From Ostreococcus mediterraneus (lineage: Eukaryota > Chlorophyta > Mamiellophyceae > Mamiellales > Bathycoccaceae), in assembly GCA_012295225.1 (NCBI GenBank), contig WMKK01000010.1, positions 310,001 to 374,000 on the forward strand: a stretch of DNA of 64,000 nucleotides, written 5' to 3'. Position numbers and translations under genes: made by a program. The stretch's first letter is position 1, and each line of letters opens with the position of its first letter. Below are positions 26,940 to 36,468 of this stretch, piece by piece. Under the pieces are notes generated by a model, which saw nothing but the letters and a program-made list of their open reading frames with translations, was not told the origin of the DNA and did not search any database.

Positions 26940-29345
26940 TTATGCACCCGAACCTCTCGTACACTTGAAGCACGACGAACGGGACGCGAAATTATGCGCT
27001 TTGCAGTCCTTGCAAATCCAATCCCCATTTCTGAAATTGTCCGGATTGGACCCGGGCGAGCCGCCACCCGCCGCCGCGTCCCCACCCGCCGAGGGCGCCC
27101 GACACCGGAAACACGCAGACCTGCTCGCAAAGTTATGCGCACGGCACCCATCACATATCCAATCACCAGGTCGGAAGCTCCCAGCACTCGGCCCGCCTTG
27201 TTCCGAGCCAGCCTTAGCGCCGCCTTGTGAATAGCCCGACGCGTCGCTCGATGCGTCGGCGCGCGCGCCAGCGTCCGCTCGACCGACGCGACACCTGAAG
27301 CACGCATCGCGCGACGCAAAATTGTGCGCAGAGCAACTCACACACGTCCAATCACCAGGTCTTCGCACGCCCGCACTACTACTAGGTGAAGGCACGTACG
27401 ATGTCGATCCGTCGACGAATGAACTTTGAGCCGCCGGCGACGCGCCCTGCGCGGAACCAATGACTAACCACGCGAACGTCAAGCTTAAATACGGCGTGTG
27501 CGCCGGTGGCGTCACGTTTGCAATCGGTTCGAGATTCAAGGAAATGGGCACAATGCGAATCTTACCGGTCATCGGGTCCGCACCTCGTTCGGCGGCGGTG
27601 CCGACGATGACGCAGCTCGCGGTGCTGCAATGCCCGGCGACGCCAATATTGGCTTGATTCACCGGCGCCGTCACCAGACGCACGGGTGTACCCTCGTTCG
27701 CGCTCACCACAGGCGTGCTCGCGATTTCAGCCATGAGCTGCATGTCCTGCACGATCTCTAACGTCGCGGCACCGCCTAGCCGTGCGCCGAGCTCCGCAGC
27801 GATGGACGTCCCGTGAGGATTTGCCACTCGGTCCATCATCGCCAAAAATCGTGCCGCCCCAACGCTCGAGAGCGTCGATTGCATCACATTTACTAACGGC
27901 TGCAAGCGCTGCGACCAAGTCATGGAATCACGCGGTCGTACGGCAAATGCGCCGTTCGCATCCTTGCCGAGTACTCCGGCACCCTCGGCGCGCGCCGTGA
28001 GTTGTTGAAACGCCGCGAGCAGTTGTTCGGGAGTTTGCACGTGAGACATCGCCGCCGCCGGACTCGCGGGCATCGCGCGCGGTGGCGTAGACATACCTGC
28101 CGCCGCACGTTGGGCGAATGAACCACCTGGTGGCGTCGCGGGTGGCGCCGGCATAACCACCGACGGGCGAAGCGCGGGCGACGTCGGCGCCGCGCGAGAC
28201 TGAGTCTCCGCCGTGGCTGCCTTCAAACCTATCGCACTGGCGTACGATGGTGGACCTGAAGGCGCTGGCGCCGCCATGCGCTGTGGCGGCGGCGTACTCG
28301 GCATCGGTGGTTGCACCGGCTGAACCGGCGTCGGGGCTGTGCCAAACGCCGCCGCCGCGTCGTGCGCAGCCGCCATCGCCGACGCGGCGTAGTTCCCGCC
28401 TCCATTTGGCGCAGCCACACCACCCATGCCCACGCCACCGTACCCACTATCGAACCCCCCAAAGCCACCACCCAAACCGAGACCAACGCCGAGATTCAAC
28501 CCCAAACCAAGGCCAGAATCCAACGCTCCACCGCCCACCGCAGTGGACGCCATCCCGGTCAGCGGAATTTGCGGATTCGGAAACGGATGCGCCTCGTCCG
28601 ACAACTGCACGCTCACGCACGTAAACTCCGGCAGCAACGCACGCTGCCCAGCTAAGGACTCCGATAACCATTCCGCAAAACCAACCGCGTCAACGCCTGC
28701 AAATCTCCCCAACGTAATCAACTGCTGCTCCGGGTGTTGACTCGCGTAGTACGTATCCGCCCCAGGCAACGCCGAGCTCAGCGCCCGCGCAATCGCCAAA
28801 GACCCCGGACACTCCACGCCCACGAGCACGCACCCATTCTGCGTCACCTTACACTTGGCCAACACCCGTCCAGACACCGGCGCATGCGCGCTCGCCACGC
28901 GTCGTAACCGCGCCGCGATCTCCTCGCCCGCGAGCCCGGTGGCTTCCAAACCCGAAATTAACGCAATGTGCGGCGGTGCCGACCCCATGCCTGCGTGAAG
29001 CGCGCGCGAACGAACGCCATAGCAGTCAGTCTCGATGTTTCGTTCGCCCCTTCGCCCCACGGTCGCGCGTCGCGACGACGAACGGCGCTACGAATGCGAA
29101 TGTCGTTCGCGCGAAATTCCTTCTGCAGTCGACGATCTCGCGCCGCACGTCGCGCGTCGCCCGCGAGCACGGCGTCGCGCGCGACACACGCGACACGTAC
29201 CCGCTCGCGCCTCTGTTTGCGCGATGAATTGCCCTTCGAACGCGCTGCCGCGGTGCCATTGCAGGGCGTGCGCGAGATGCGCCACGGCGTGTTCGGCGGC
29301 GTCGTCGAAACGGAGCCGCGCGTACGCGTGCGCGCCGAGAGACAT
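26940..29345 (-). CDS. Protein with three C-terminal RanBP2-type zinc fingers
   Basis: Two exons on the minus strand, 29345-29201 and 28990-26940, give 731 residues. Exon 1 encodes MSLGAHAYARLRFDDAAEHAVAHL and so on, ending in a split glycine codon that joins MGSAPPHIALISGLEATG. The middle is long, glycine/proline/alanine-rich and probably disordered. About residues 440-600 are more structured. Three RanBP2 fingers close the protein: PGDWTCVSCSAHNFASRDAC, PGDWICDGCRAHNFASRSAC and NGDWICKDCKAHNFASRSSC, each with the W-x-C-x2-C-x10-C-x2-C pattern that binds single-stranded RNA or ubiquitin. In plants such triple fingers occur in RNA-binding and stress proteins. The function of the N-terminal part is unknown. 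Confidence 0.75.
28991..29200 (-). other. Intron of the RanBP2 zinc-finger gene (inferred)
   Basis: On the minus strand: donor GTACGT from 29200, GACTGAC branch point at 29031-29025, acceptor ACGCAG ending at 28991; 210 bases. Joining gives a GGC codon and keeps the frame. Confidence 0.75.
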
Positions 29346-29684
29346 CGCGCTGCGATGGCGCGACGACGGTAGTCGCGCGCGTTATGTTCGTGATGTGCGA
29401 ACGCCGACCGTGGGAAAAGGTCGGGTGCGTTCGTATGCGTCGACGAATGCGGAATTCACTCGCGCTCGGAGCGGCGGCGTGCGACCGAGCGGCGGTTTGG
29501 ATTCGTTCGGAATGTACGATGATTACGACCGCGACGAGGACGATGACGCGCCTAAAGATTATGGTTACGATGATGCTACAATGTGAGCGAATGTGTGTAA
29601 GTAGTGCGTACAGCGGTTGGCGAGCGTCGACATCGAGCGTCGACATCGAGCACCTCGCCGGATGTCAGCGTGCGTGCGTGACTA
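29346..29684. other. Intergenic region with a small acidic open frame
   Basis: About 339 bases between the zinc-finger gene's start and the M48 peptidase's end. On the + strand a frame ends at 29586 with an acidic, tyrosine-rich tail (SFGMYDDYDRDEDDDAPKDY). It has no convincing start outside the opposite-strand exon, though a GTGCGT near 29425 could be a donor. It may be the last exon of a small gene. A 14-base tandem repeat (GAGCGTCGACATC unit) lies at about 29623-29651. Confidence 0.35.
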
Positions 29685-30698
29685 TTAATTCGATGAAGCC
29701 GGAGCCGATGACACTAATCGGTCACGAATGGCAGCGAACTCGGTCGAGCGGCTCCACTGGTCGATTTCTTTAGCGCGCGCCACGGGGAGCGGATGCGTCA
29801 ACGCGTTCGTTCTCGAGTTGTCCAAAAATTGGTTGAGCGGCGACGCCGACGCGAGAGAATCCTCGTACGCGCGCGCTTGATCGAGAAACGCCTCTACGGA
29901 GAGCTCGGCGGCGAGTTTTGGTGATCCACCAGCGAGTTTCATCAACGCTGACGCCACAATGCGTGGTTCGCGCACGCAAATTAACGCGGCGCGGTCGCAC
30001 GTGTACTCCGCCGACCGGCTCCAACGTAAAAGTTGTTCTTCAAACTGTCGTCGAATGAAATACGGCGTCCCGGGAAACTCCACGCCAATCCCGAGCACTT
30101 GCGCCAGACTTAACCACACCCCGTGATCGCACGCTAAATGCCCCATCTCGTGCCCGAGCACTGCCTTGAATTCATCATCCGTCAACAACTCCACGAGCGA
30201 CGTATGCGCCACGATGATTGGCTTTTTCCCTCGAATCGCCAACGTAAACGCATTCGGCGACGGATTCTGCTTAATATACAAACGAGGCTGTGGAATCCCA
30301 AGCACCGCCGCGCACTCCTGGATCATGGCGTAATACTTTGGCAGCTGTTGCTCGGACACCAACACGCTCGTCGACGTGTGCTCGAGCTCGAGAGCTGATT
30401 CCAAACTCGGCGACAGCACCGCCTTCGTGAGCTCCTCCACCGCGGGAATGGATTTGAGCAATCGCGTGTTATCGCGGTCGAGCGGGTGCTGGTACTCGGC
30501 GCTGGGAATGGACGCGGTCGGCGCCGGTGTTTGCGTCGCCAGCGCCTTCGTCATCATCGACGAACTCGAACGATGACGCCGTCGCACCGCCGGCACCGGC
30601 GCGCACCGCCGCGACGCCGACGACGGGTGCGTCGCCATAGATGTCGTCGTCGACTTCGTCGTCTTGGTCGTCATCGCCGCCGCCGCACGCATCGTCAA
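29685..30698 (-). CDS. M48-family zinc metallopeptidase, probably plastid
   Basis: 337 residues. The first 50 are alanine/threonine/serine/arginine-rich with almost no acidic residues before SIPSAEYQ, which suits a plastid transit peptide. The peptidase domain (about 100-310) has the zinc-binding HEMGH in FKAVLGHEMGHLACDHG and the third ligand glutamate in SAEYTCDRAAL. A hydrophobic segment (VWLSLAQVLGIGVEF) sits between the two, as in the soluble M48 group; there are no multiple spans like those of Ste24. The plant relative I have in mind is the plastoglobule peptidase PGM48; that link is inference. Head-to-head with the wybutosine fusion, 55 bases apart. Confidence 0.85.
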   Translation of the reverse strand: MTMRAAAAMTTKTTKSTTTSMATHPSSASRRCAPVPAVRRRHRSSSSMMTKALATQTPAPTASIPSAEYQHPLDRDNTRLLKSIPAVEELTKAVLSPSLESALELEHTSTSVLVSEQQLPKYYAMIQECAAVLGIPQPRLYIKQNPSPNAFTLAIRGKKPIIVAHTSLVELLTDDEFKAVLGHEMGHLACDHGVWLSLAQVLGIGVEFPGTPYFIRRQFEEQLLRWSRSAEYTCDRAALICVREPRIVASALMKLAGGSPKLAAELSVEAFLDQARAYEDSLASASPLNQFLDNSRTNALTHPLPVARAKEIDQWSRSTEFAAIRDRLVSSAPASSN

Positions 30699-30753
30699 AG
30701 GATCGAGATGCGTCGCGCAGTGCCGCCCACGTCACTCGACAGCGCGCGCCAGC

Positions 30754-33700
30754 ATGGACGACTTTGACGCGCGCAAGCGTCGCGAAATCGCCAATCTCGC
30801 GTTCGGCGACGACGACGGGAAGCGCGACGCGTCTCGCGCCGGGGCGGTGGACGCGCGCGCGGCGCGTACGGTGCGCGCGGTGTGCGAGAGCGCGAATTAC
30901 TTTACCACGAGCAGCTGCTCGGGGCGAATTTCTGTGTTTGGCGACGCGCCGGTGCGTGATGACGACGACGGCGCGGAGGAACGCACGAAGGGTGGGTTAT
31001 GGGCGTACGTTTCGCACGATCCGGCGGACGCGGAGGAGGTGTTGCGTGCGATTGCGGAGGCGGAAGCGATGGATGGCGGCGGCGGAGGCGGCGGCTGCGC
31101 GTCGACGTTGACGCTTCGATTCGAGCCGTTTATATTGTCCGTCGAGGCGCGAGATGTCGAGCACGGCGCGGCGTTCGTGAAGTGCGCGCGCGAGTGTGGA
31201 TATCGCGAGAGCGGGATCACGGCGTGCGAGAAGCGGGTGATTTGCGCGGCGAGGTGTCAGATACGCATGGAGGCGCCGGTTCGCGTGGGCGGGACGCGAA
31301 TCGTTGATGATGATGGCGTACGCACGCTCGTGGCGTTGGCGAATGAAAAGTTTGATGCGAACGCACAGCGTATGGAGCGATTTTATGAAGGGTTTCAGAG
31401 GTTGGTGCGCGCTGAGGCGTCAACCGCGGCGGAGGCAGCGGAGACGAGCGGCGTCGCGCTTCGAGCCGTCGTCTCAAAGGATATCGCCAAGACGGTGAAG
31501 GATGCGTTGAAGCGCTGTGGTGTGTTGGATAACTCGAGAAAGTCTACGACGAGATGCGGTGATGATGGCTCGGTATCGGCGGTGGTGTTGCCAGTGAAGC
31601 GTTCAGCTCGCGCGCTCGAGGACACTTTGGCGTCCTCGGGCGAGGACGCCGAACGTATTTCGCGCGCCGTCAAAGACGGTGCGTTGGTGTTTGAGGATGA
31701 TGATGACGCCTATGGAGGTTTAAGTAAAGTCGCCGTACGCGCGCAAAATCCAGTGACGGTGATGAAGCAAGAGGTGGTTGAAATGCTCAAATCGCGAGGC
31801 TTGAATGAACATTTAGCGCAAGAAACACCAGCGCGGTGGGAGAAGCTTGGCGATTTAGTGCTCATTCCAGCCCACGCGTTCGCGGCGGCTGATTTTGCAG
31901 CATTTGAAAGCGAGCTCTACGCCATGGTTGCGCGTGTGTTGGGGGCGTCGAGAATTGCGCGACAAGCGCCAGTGAGCCAAGGGCCGAAACGCGAATCACG
32001 CGCCGTCATGTTGTACCCAGAAGGCGCCAATGGATGGGTCGAAACGAAGGAGCTCGGCGTGACTTACGGCTTAGACGTCACAAAAGTCATGTTCAGTAGT
32101 GGAAACGGCACGGAAAAGAATCGTATGGGCTCAGTCCAAGCACAGGGGGAGACAGTCGTGGATTTGTTCGCGGGCATCGGGTATTACACATTGCAGCTCC
32201 TCAAGCACGCGGGCGCTGCTAAAGTGTACGCATGCGAATGGAACCCAAATAGCTGCGCTGCGCTGCGTCACAACTTGCGCGTGAATAACGTCGAGTCGAA
32301 GTGCGAAGTTTTAGAAGGCGACAATCGCCGCACCGCGCCGACGGGTGTGGCGGACCGCGTGTTGCTCGGTTTACTGCCTCACGCTGAAATGTCCTGGGAG
32401 ACCGCGGTAAAGGCGCTAAAACCGCGTGGAGGAGTTTTGCACGTGCACTCAAACGTAAATAGTGGTGAAGAAGACGAGTGGATGGCGCGATTACTCGCAG
32501 AGTTGAAGACATTGGCTGAGGCGAATGGGCGCGAAGATTTGGACTTTGTCGTCGAACATCTCGAGCGCGTAAAGTGGTACGGACCACGAATTCGCCATGT
32601 TGTGTGTGATGTCAAATGCACGAGTAGAACAAACGTAGGATGCTGCGAAAGTGCACCTAAGACCTCGAGCGGCGCGGTTGCCGAACCATCAGCAACAAAG
32701 CCAACACAACCCGCGCTCAAGGGGCGCTCAAGCGTGCGACGTATGCATCGCCCGACGCCGCAAGCTTTTATTGAAGGACCAGCATCGCAACGTGTCCCAG
32801 CCGTCCTCAGTGGTCTTGACATTGGCCAAGCCCCGTGGAAGTGGACGCCGTCGTATTTAGTCAAACTTGGCGGCGTTGCGGATAAGTTGGTGAGCGTTCA
32901 CGTGAGCGACGATCCAAAGCTTGATTTCGTACGTAAAAACTTCAAGTATGAAGTCATGCCGTTCGGGGACTTGCTCTCAAAAATGGACGACACCAGTGAT
33001 ACAAAGTATTATTATCTTCGTAGTATTGGGGAAAATCCGCGAAAAGAACCGGCGCACGCGCTTCGGCAATTCCCATCGTTTGAGGAAGACTTGACGATGC
33101 CAACCGCGTTTTGGGGTGGCGAAGACAAGTACTTTAGCGCAGTGATTCGAGTGAGTAGCGGCGACTTGCAGCTATGGACGCATTACGACGCCATGGACAA
33201 CATGCTCATTCAATTGCACGGAGAGAAACGTATTTTGTTGTTTCCTCCTGCAGTCGCTGGTGATCTGTACCTTGAAGGTTCGTCGTCAATCGTGCGAGAC
33301 GTGGACAACCACGATCCGTTGGTGTTCCCGCGTTTCTCCCGAGCTCGTCAAGCCGCGCTCGAGGTCGTTCTACAACCTGGCGATGTGCTATACATCCCAG
33401 CTTTATGGTCCCATCACGTCACGGCGTTGCATGGACCTTCAATTGCGCTCAACGTGTTCCACCGCCATTTGAGCGCCGAGCAGTACCCAGCCAAGGACTT
33501 GTATGGGAATGCCGACCCCACCGCGGCGGCGCTCGCGGCGAAAAACATTGATGCGGCGATGGAGGCGATGAAGGCGTTACCACACGATTATCGTGTGTTT
33601 TACGCGGGCGTGCACGCGGCACGTTTGGAGAACCATCTCGGCGTCGATTCGGCGAGGCGTGCGCTGCCGTCTGGCGACGCCGATGTAAGCGACGTGGGTA

Positions 33701-33819
33701 TCAATGGAAAAACAGCACAAACCGCAAGCTATCTCACAGATGCGAGTGCAATCATAACGGTGAGTGCAATCGCCGCTGGGGCGTGCTTGATGGCTACGCT
33801 CTTTATGAAATCCCGCTAA
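30754..33819 (+). CDS. Wybutosine fusion protein TYW3-TYW2-TYW5 with a C-terminal membrane anchor
   Basis: 1021 residues from the ATG at 30754. Residues 1-240 match TYW3, the N4-methyltransferase (MDDFDARKRREIA, then YFTTSSCSGRISVF and KCARECGYRESGI). About 340-625 match TYW2, the aminocarboxypropyl transferase (RESRAVMLYPEG, GLDVTKVMFSSGN, VVDLFAGIGYYTLQLL, VYACEWNPNSCAAL). About 660-930 are a JmjC domain like TYW5, the tRNA wybutosine hydroxylase, with the iron ligands HYD (His810, Asp812) and SHHV (887-888). The steps follow one another in making hydroxywybutosine at G37 of tRNA-Phe. The protein ends with a hydrophobic stretch (about 1000-1018) and MKSR, a tail-anchor pattern. Plants are known to fuse TYW2 and TYW3, with other partner domains. 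Confidence 0.9.
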   Translation: MDDFDARKRREIANLAFGDDDGKRDASRAGAVDARAARTVRAVCESANYFTTSSCSGRISVFGDAPVRDDDDGAEERTKGGLWAYVSHDPADAEEVLRAIAEAEAMDGGGGGGGCASTLTLRFEPFILSVEARDVEHGAAFVKCARECGYRESGITACEKRVICAARCQIRMEAPVRVGGTRIVDDDGVRTLVALANEKFDANAQRMERFYEGFQRLVRAEASTAAEAAETSGVALRAVVSKDIAKTVKDALKRCGVLDNSRKSTTRCGDDGSVSAVVLPVKRSARALEDTLASSGEDAERISRAVKDGALVFEDDDDAYGGLSKVAVRAQNPVTVMKQEVVEMLKSRGLNEHLAQETPARWEKLGDLVLIPAHAFAAADFAAFESELYAMVARVLGASRIARQAPVSQGPKRESRAVMLYPEGANGWVETKELGVTYGLDVTKVMFSSGNGTEKNRMGSVQAQGETVVDLFAGIGYYTLQLLKHAGAAKVYACEWNPNSCAALRHNLRVNNVESKCEVLEGDNRRTAPTGVADRVLLGLLPHAEMSWETAVKALKPRGGVLHVHSNVNSGEEDEWMARLLAELKTLAEANGREDLDFVVEHLERVKWYGPRIRHVVCDVKCTSRTNVGCCESAPKTSSGAVAEPSATKPTQPALKGRSSVRRMHRPTPQAFIEGPASQRVPAVLSGLDIGQAPWKWTPSYLVKLGGVADKLVSVHVSDDPKLDFVRKNFKYEVMPFGDLLSKMDDTSDTKYYYLRSIGENPRKEPAHALRQFPSFEEDLTMPTAFWGGEDKYFSAVIRVSSGDLQLWTHYDAMDNMLIQLHGEKRILLFPPAVAGDLYLEGSSSIVRDVDNHDPLVFPRFSRARQAALEVVLQPGDVLYIPALWSHHVTALHGPSIALNVFHRHLSAEQYPAKDLYGNADPTAAALAAKNIDAAMEAMKALPHDYRVFYAGVHAARLENHLGVDSARRALPSGDADVSDVGINGKTAQTASYLTDASAIITVSAIAAGACLMATLFMKSR

Positions 33820-33874
33820 AACTACTGCTCTCTATAGTCTAGTGATTGAAAATAAATAGCTTTGAATACTAGCT

Positions 33875-34735
33875 TCACGCCAAACGCTCCTTCAAGATGT
33901 CGATGATGTGCTTTAACAACACTGGCGTGGTTTCCGGAATACCACCCATGATGGCAAAGTCACTCAACAAACCTTTGCTGCGGTAGAAATCCTCCACTGG
34001 AATGGTTGATTTCTTGTACACCTCCAAACGCGCCTTGACGACGTCTTCGGTATCATCCGTGCGTTGCGTGAGCTTACCAAAGCACCCTTCCGGTGGGTTC
34101 AATGGTGGCATAATAATCGTCGGTCCACCTGGAACGACACTCTTAATGTCCGCAATGTTGAACGATTTGCCGCATTCGCCGCATTCGCGTCGGCCGCAAC
34201 ATTTTTCCACCAAAATATCCTCGCGCAGCGTCAAGTTCAACGCGCGCGTCACCTCCACCATCGTTCCGAGCGTCTCCGCCTGCGGAACCGTTCGCGGAAA
34301 CCCATCGAGTAGAAACCCTCGTTCGCCATCCTTTGCCCCGCGCTCGATGCGCGCGCGTAAAATATCCAACACCAACGCGTCCGGGACAAGTTTCCCGCTC
34401 GCCGCCAGCGCTTGCATCTCCTTCCCGCGCGCCGTTCCCTCCTTAATCTCCCCTCGAACGAGATCACCCATGGCGATGTGCGGCACACCCATTAATTTCG
34501 CCATGCGCGACGCGTACGTGCCCTTGCCCACGCCCGGGGCGCCGAGAAATACCCAGTTGAGCTTGTCCCCGCGCGCGATGGCGGCGTCGCACTGCGCCGT
34601 GAGCTCAACGCGAAGCGTGTCCACCTCCGCGCCGTGCGCGTCGAACGGCGACGACGCAGACGCGTACGCGCGAGTGACGACGCAGGTGCGCGCGATGGCG
34701 CGCGCGGGCGACGCGGCGAGTCGACGAAGCGCCAT
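33875..34735 (-). CDS. Adenylate kinase, probably organellar
   Basis: 286 residues. An N-terminal leader (MALRRLAASPARAIARTCVV) is arginine/alanine-rich like a mitochondrial presequence. The kinase core starts near residue 60: P-loop FLGAPGVGKGTYAS, NMP-binding MGDLVRGEI, GFLLDGFPRTVPQAE, and the lid with CGRRECGECGKSFN, where paired cysteines could bind a structural zinc ion. The late arginine-rich segment RTDDTEDVVKARLEVY is the usual lid-to-core return. It interconverts AMP, ATP and ADP. Length fits the long (lid-containing) adenylate kinases plus a leader. Tail-to-tail with the wybutosine fusion gene, 55 bases apart. Confidence 0.93.
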   Translation of the reverse strand: MALRRLAASPARAIARTCVVTRAYASASSPFDAHGAEVDTLRVELTAQCDAAIARGDKLNWVFLGAPGVGKGTYASRMAKLMGVPHIAMGDLVRGEIKEGTARGKEMQALAASGKLVPDALVLDILRARIERGAKDGERGFLLDGFPRTVPQAETLGTMVEVTRALNLTLREDILVEKCCGRRECGECGKSFNIADIKSVVPGGPTIIMPPLNPPEGCFGKLTQRTDDTEDVVKARLEVYKKSTIPVEDFYRSKGLLSDFAIMGGIPETTPVLLKHIIDILKERLA

Positions 34736-34798
34736 GATGTGCGGTCGAGCGCGACGTCGCGTTGACGTTCTAGGACTATTGATGATTATTGATTAACG

Positions 34799-35440
34799 TT
34801 ATTCGCGCTTGGATGCCGCGAGCAAGTGTTCGGGCGGACCAACGTTGACGCCGCGCGCATCAGCGCTTCCAGCGCTCACGACGTGGGACATGTACGCGTT
34901 CCATCCGACGCCGCACGCGTTGAGAAACAAGATGCGTCTCGGTCTCGGCACGTACCCGAAATTAATCGCGTTCGCCACGGGCCAGAAATAGGTGCCACTG
35001 ACAAAGGTAGGTAACGCCTTATCATACAACTTGTTCGCGCCCACGGCGACGGGCTCGCCCTCGAGCGCGTTCATGGCGAAGAAGAACGCGCACGTGTAGC
35101 TCGGAAACAGCGTCGCGTGCGAAATCGCCGTCTTCTTGATCACCGTCGCCGCATCCGTGCCGACGCCGACGAGCGCGTCAACTCGCTTGAATGCCAAGTG
35201 AAAGAACGGCCCATGCAGCAGCGCGCCGACCGCGAAAAACCGCGCCGTCCTCGCTAAATCCGGCTCAAACCCAAGCACCGACGACACGAGCGCTGACGCG
35301 GATGCCCCACCTTCCTCGCCGTCGCGCGCCCCCGTCGTGGCCTGCGCGCCCGACCGCCGTCGATCGTACGCCTGCACGCCTTGGCACAGCACATCTCCGC
35401 ACGCCATGACGCACGACGACGTCGCCGCCGCGCGTAACAT
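34799..35440 (-). CDS. Mpv17/PMP22-family membrane protein
   Basis: 213 residues from the ATG at 35440. An upstream in-frame ATG at 35599 would overlap the start codon of the divergent neighbour and give a non-conserved extension, so the shorter start is preferred; it gives the usual length of the family. The N-terminus is hydrophobic (MLRAAATSSCVMACGDVLCQG), with the family's ARTARFFAVGALLHGPFFH, then FWPVANAINFGYVPRPRRIL and the end helix NACGVGWNAYMSHV. These are the four short helices and W-x-x-W-like signature of Mpv17/PMP22. Members lie in mitochondrial inner, peroxisomal or plastid membranes and act as small non-selective channels. Confidence 0.88.
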   Translation of the reverse strand: MLRAAATSSCVMACGDVLCQGVQAYDRRRSGAQATTGARDGEEGGASASALVSSVLGFEPDLARTARFFAVGALLHGPFFHLAFKRVDALVGVGTDAATVIKKTAISHATLFPSYTCAFFFAMNALEGEPVAVGANKLYDKALPTFVSGTYFWPVANAINFGYVPRPRRILFLNACGVGWNAYMSHVVSAGSADARGVNVGPPEHLLAASKRE

Positions 35441-35597
35441 CGCGAATGCGCGCGCGCGCGGGTGTGGCGTATCTCGCGTTCTGGATAGCGTCGTCAACGC
35501 GCATTCGCACGCGTCATTCGTCGTCGCGGTCGCCGCCCATCGCGCCGTAGACGCCACGCACGGGCACGCGCGACCCTTCTCGTCGTCGTCGGTCGTC

Positions 35598-36362
35598 ATG
35601 GCGCTGTCGATCGCGGTCGCGTGCGCGGCGCGCGTGCGTTGCGATCGATTCGATGCGCGCCGCCACCGATGCGCGCCATCGGTCGCACCGCGTCGCGCGC
35701 GCATCGCGGCGTCGTCGCGGGACGACGACGGGAAGGATGACGGCGATCGCGATGCGCGCGGTGGTAAATCGTCGTCGGCAAAGGGCGATGCGGAGCTGCA
35801 GAACTCGCTCGAACGCGAGCTGCGGATTCAAGGCAGGATTTATCGCGCGGAGAAGGAGCTGGACGAGGCGAAGGATGGTATCGCCGAGCTCGGGGATACG
35901 AATAAGAACACGATTGATGCGGAGGCATCGTTAGTGCGGGATCGTACGTCGTTAGAGCTTGGGATGGTTGCGGGGGAGCTTGATGCGGAGTTGGAGGCTA
36001 TGGCGGAGGAGGCCAAGGCGGCGAGGGAGCGAAACGCGGCGGTGAAACGCGAGCTCGAGGCGTTGGCGGAGGAGTTGTTAGGGAAGAAACCCAACGGGCG
36101 ACGTGAGAGTGCACCGGAGTCGATTTCGGAGTTTAAGGCGCAGCAGATTGATGCTGAGGCGGATCGAGTGGGCGCGAGCATGCAGGCGACGTTGGAGGAC
36201 ACGCAACGTGCGACGGCGTTTACGTTGGTGTTATTGCTGTTGTCAATCACCGCCGTGTCATTACTCGCGGAAGGGGCGTATGATAAGTTTTTTGCCGTGG
36301 GTGGCGCCATCGCGCTCATTGGTTACCAAGCGCGAGCGGAAAACGCAAAGAGAAGCAAGTGA
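35598..36362 (+). CDS. Plastid-type protein with coiled coil and two C-terminal spans, unknown function
   Basis: 254 residues from the ATG at 35598. The first 45 residues are alanine/arginine-rich with no acidic residues until RFDARRHR, which suits a transit peptide. Then a coiled coil (about 75-185; ERELRIQGRIYRAEKELDEA, LGMVAGELDAELEAMAEEA, RNAAVKRELEALAEELL), and two close hydrophobic segments (TAFTLVLLLLSITAVSLLAE and FFAVGGAIALIGYQA) before a short basic tail. It has the shape of small thylakoid or envelope proteins, but I recognise no family. Tail-to-tail with the GNAT gene, 106 bases apart. Confidence 0.65.
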   Translation: MALSIAVACAARVRCDRFDARRHRCAPSVAPRRARIAASSRDDDGKDDGDRDARGGKSSSAKGDAELQNSLERELRIQGRIYRAEKELDEAKDGIAELGDTNKNTIDAEASLVRDRTSLELGMVAGELDAELEAMAEEAKAARERNAAVKRELEALAEELLGKKPNGRRESAPESISEFKAQQIDAEADRVGASMQATLEDTQRATAFTLVLLLLSITAVSLLAEGAYDKFFAVGGAIALIGYQARAENAKRSK

Positions 36363-36468
36363 ATGCGAGCAGAATAGACATCGCGAGCCGTCGTAAAAAT
36401 ATAAAAATGTGTCAATACAGCAATCAATCATTCATTCAATGGTACATGTGCAAAGATGATGATGGGAA

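Noticed and set aside
29035-29586. A 183-codon + frame starting at 29035
   Set aside because: It overlaps the first exon of the zinc-finger gene on the other strand, and its N-terminal half is arginine/cysteine noise; only the tail is kept as a low-confidence note.
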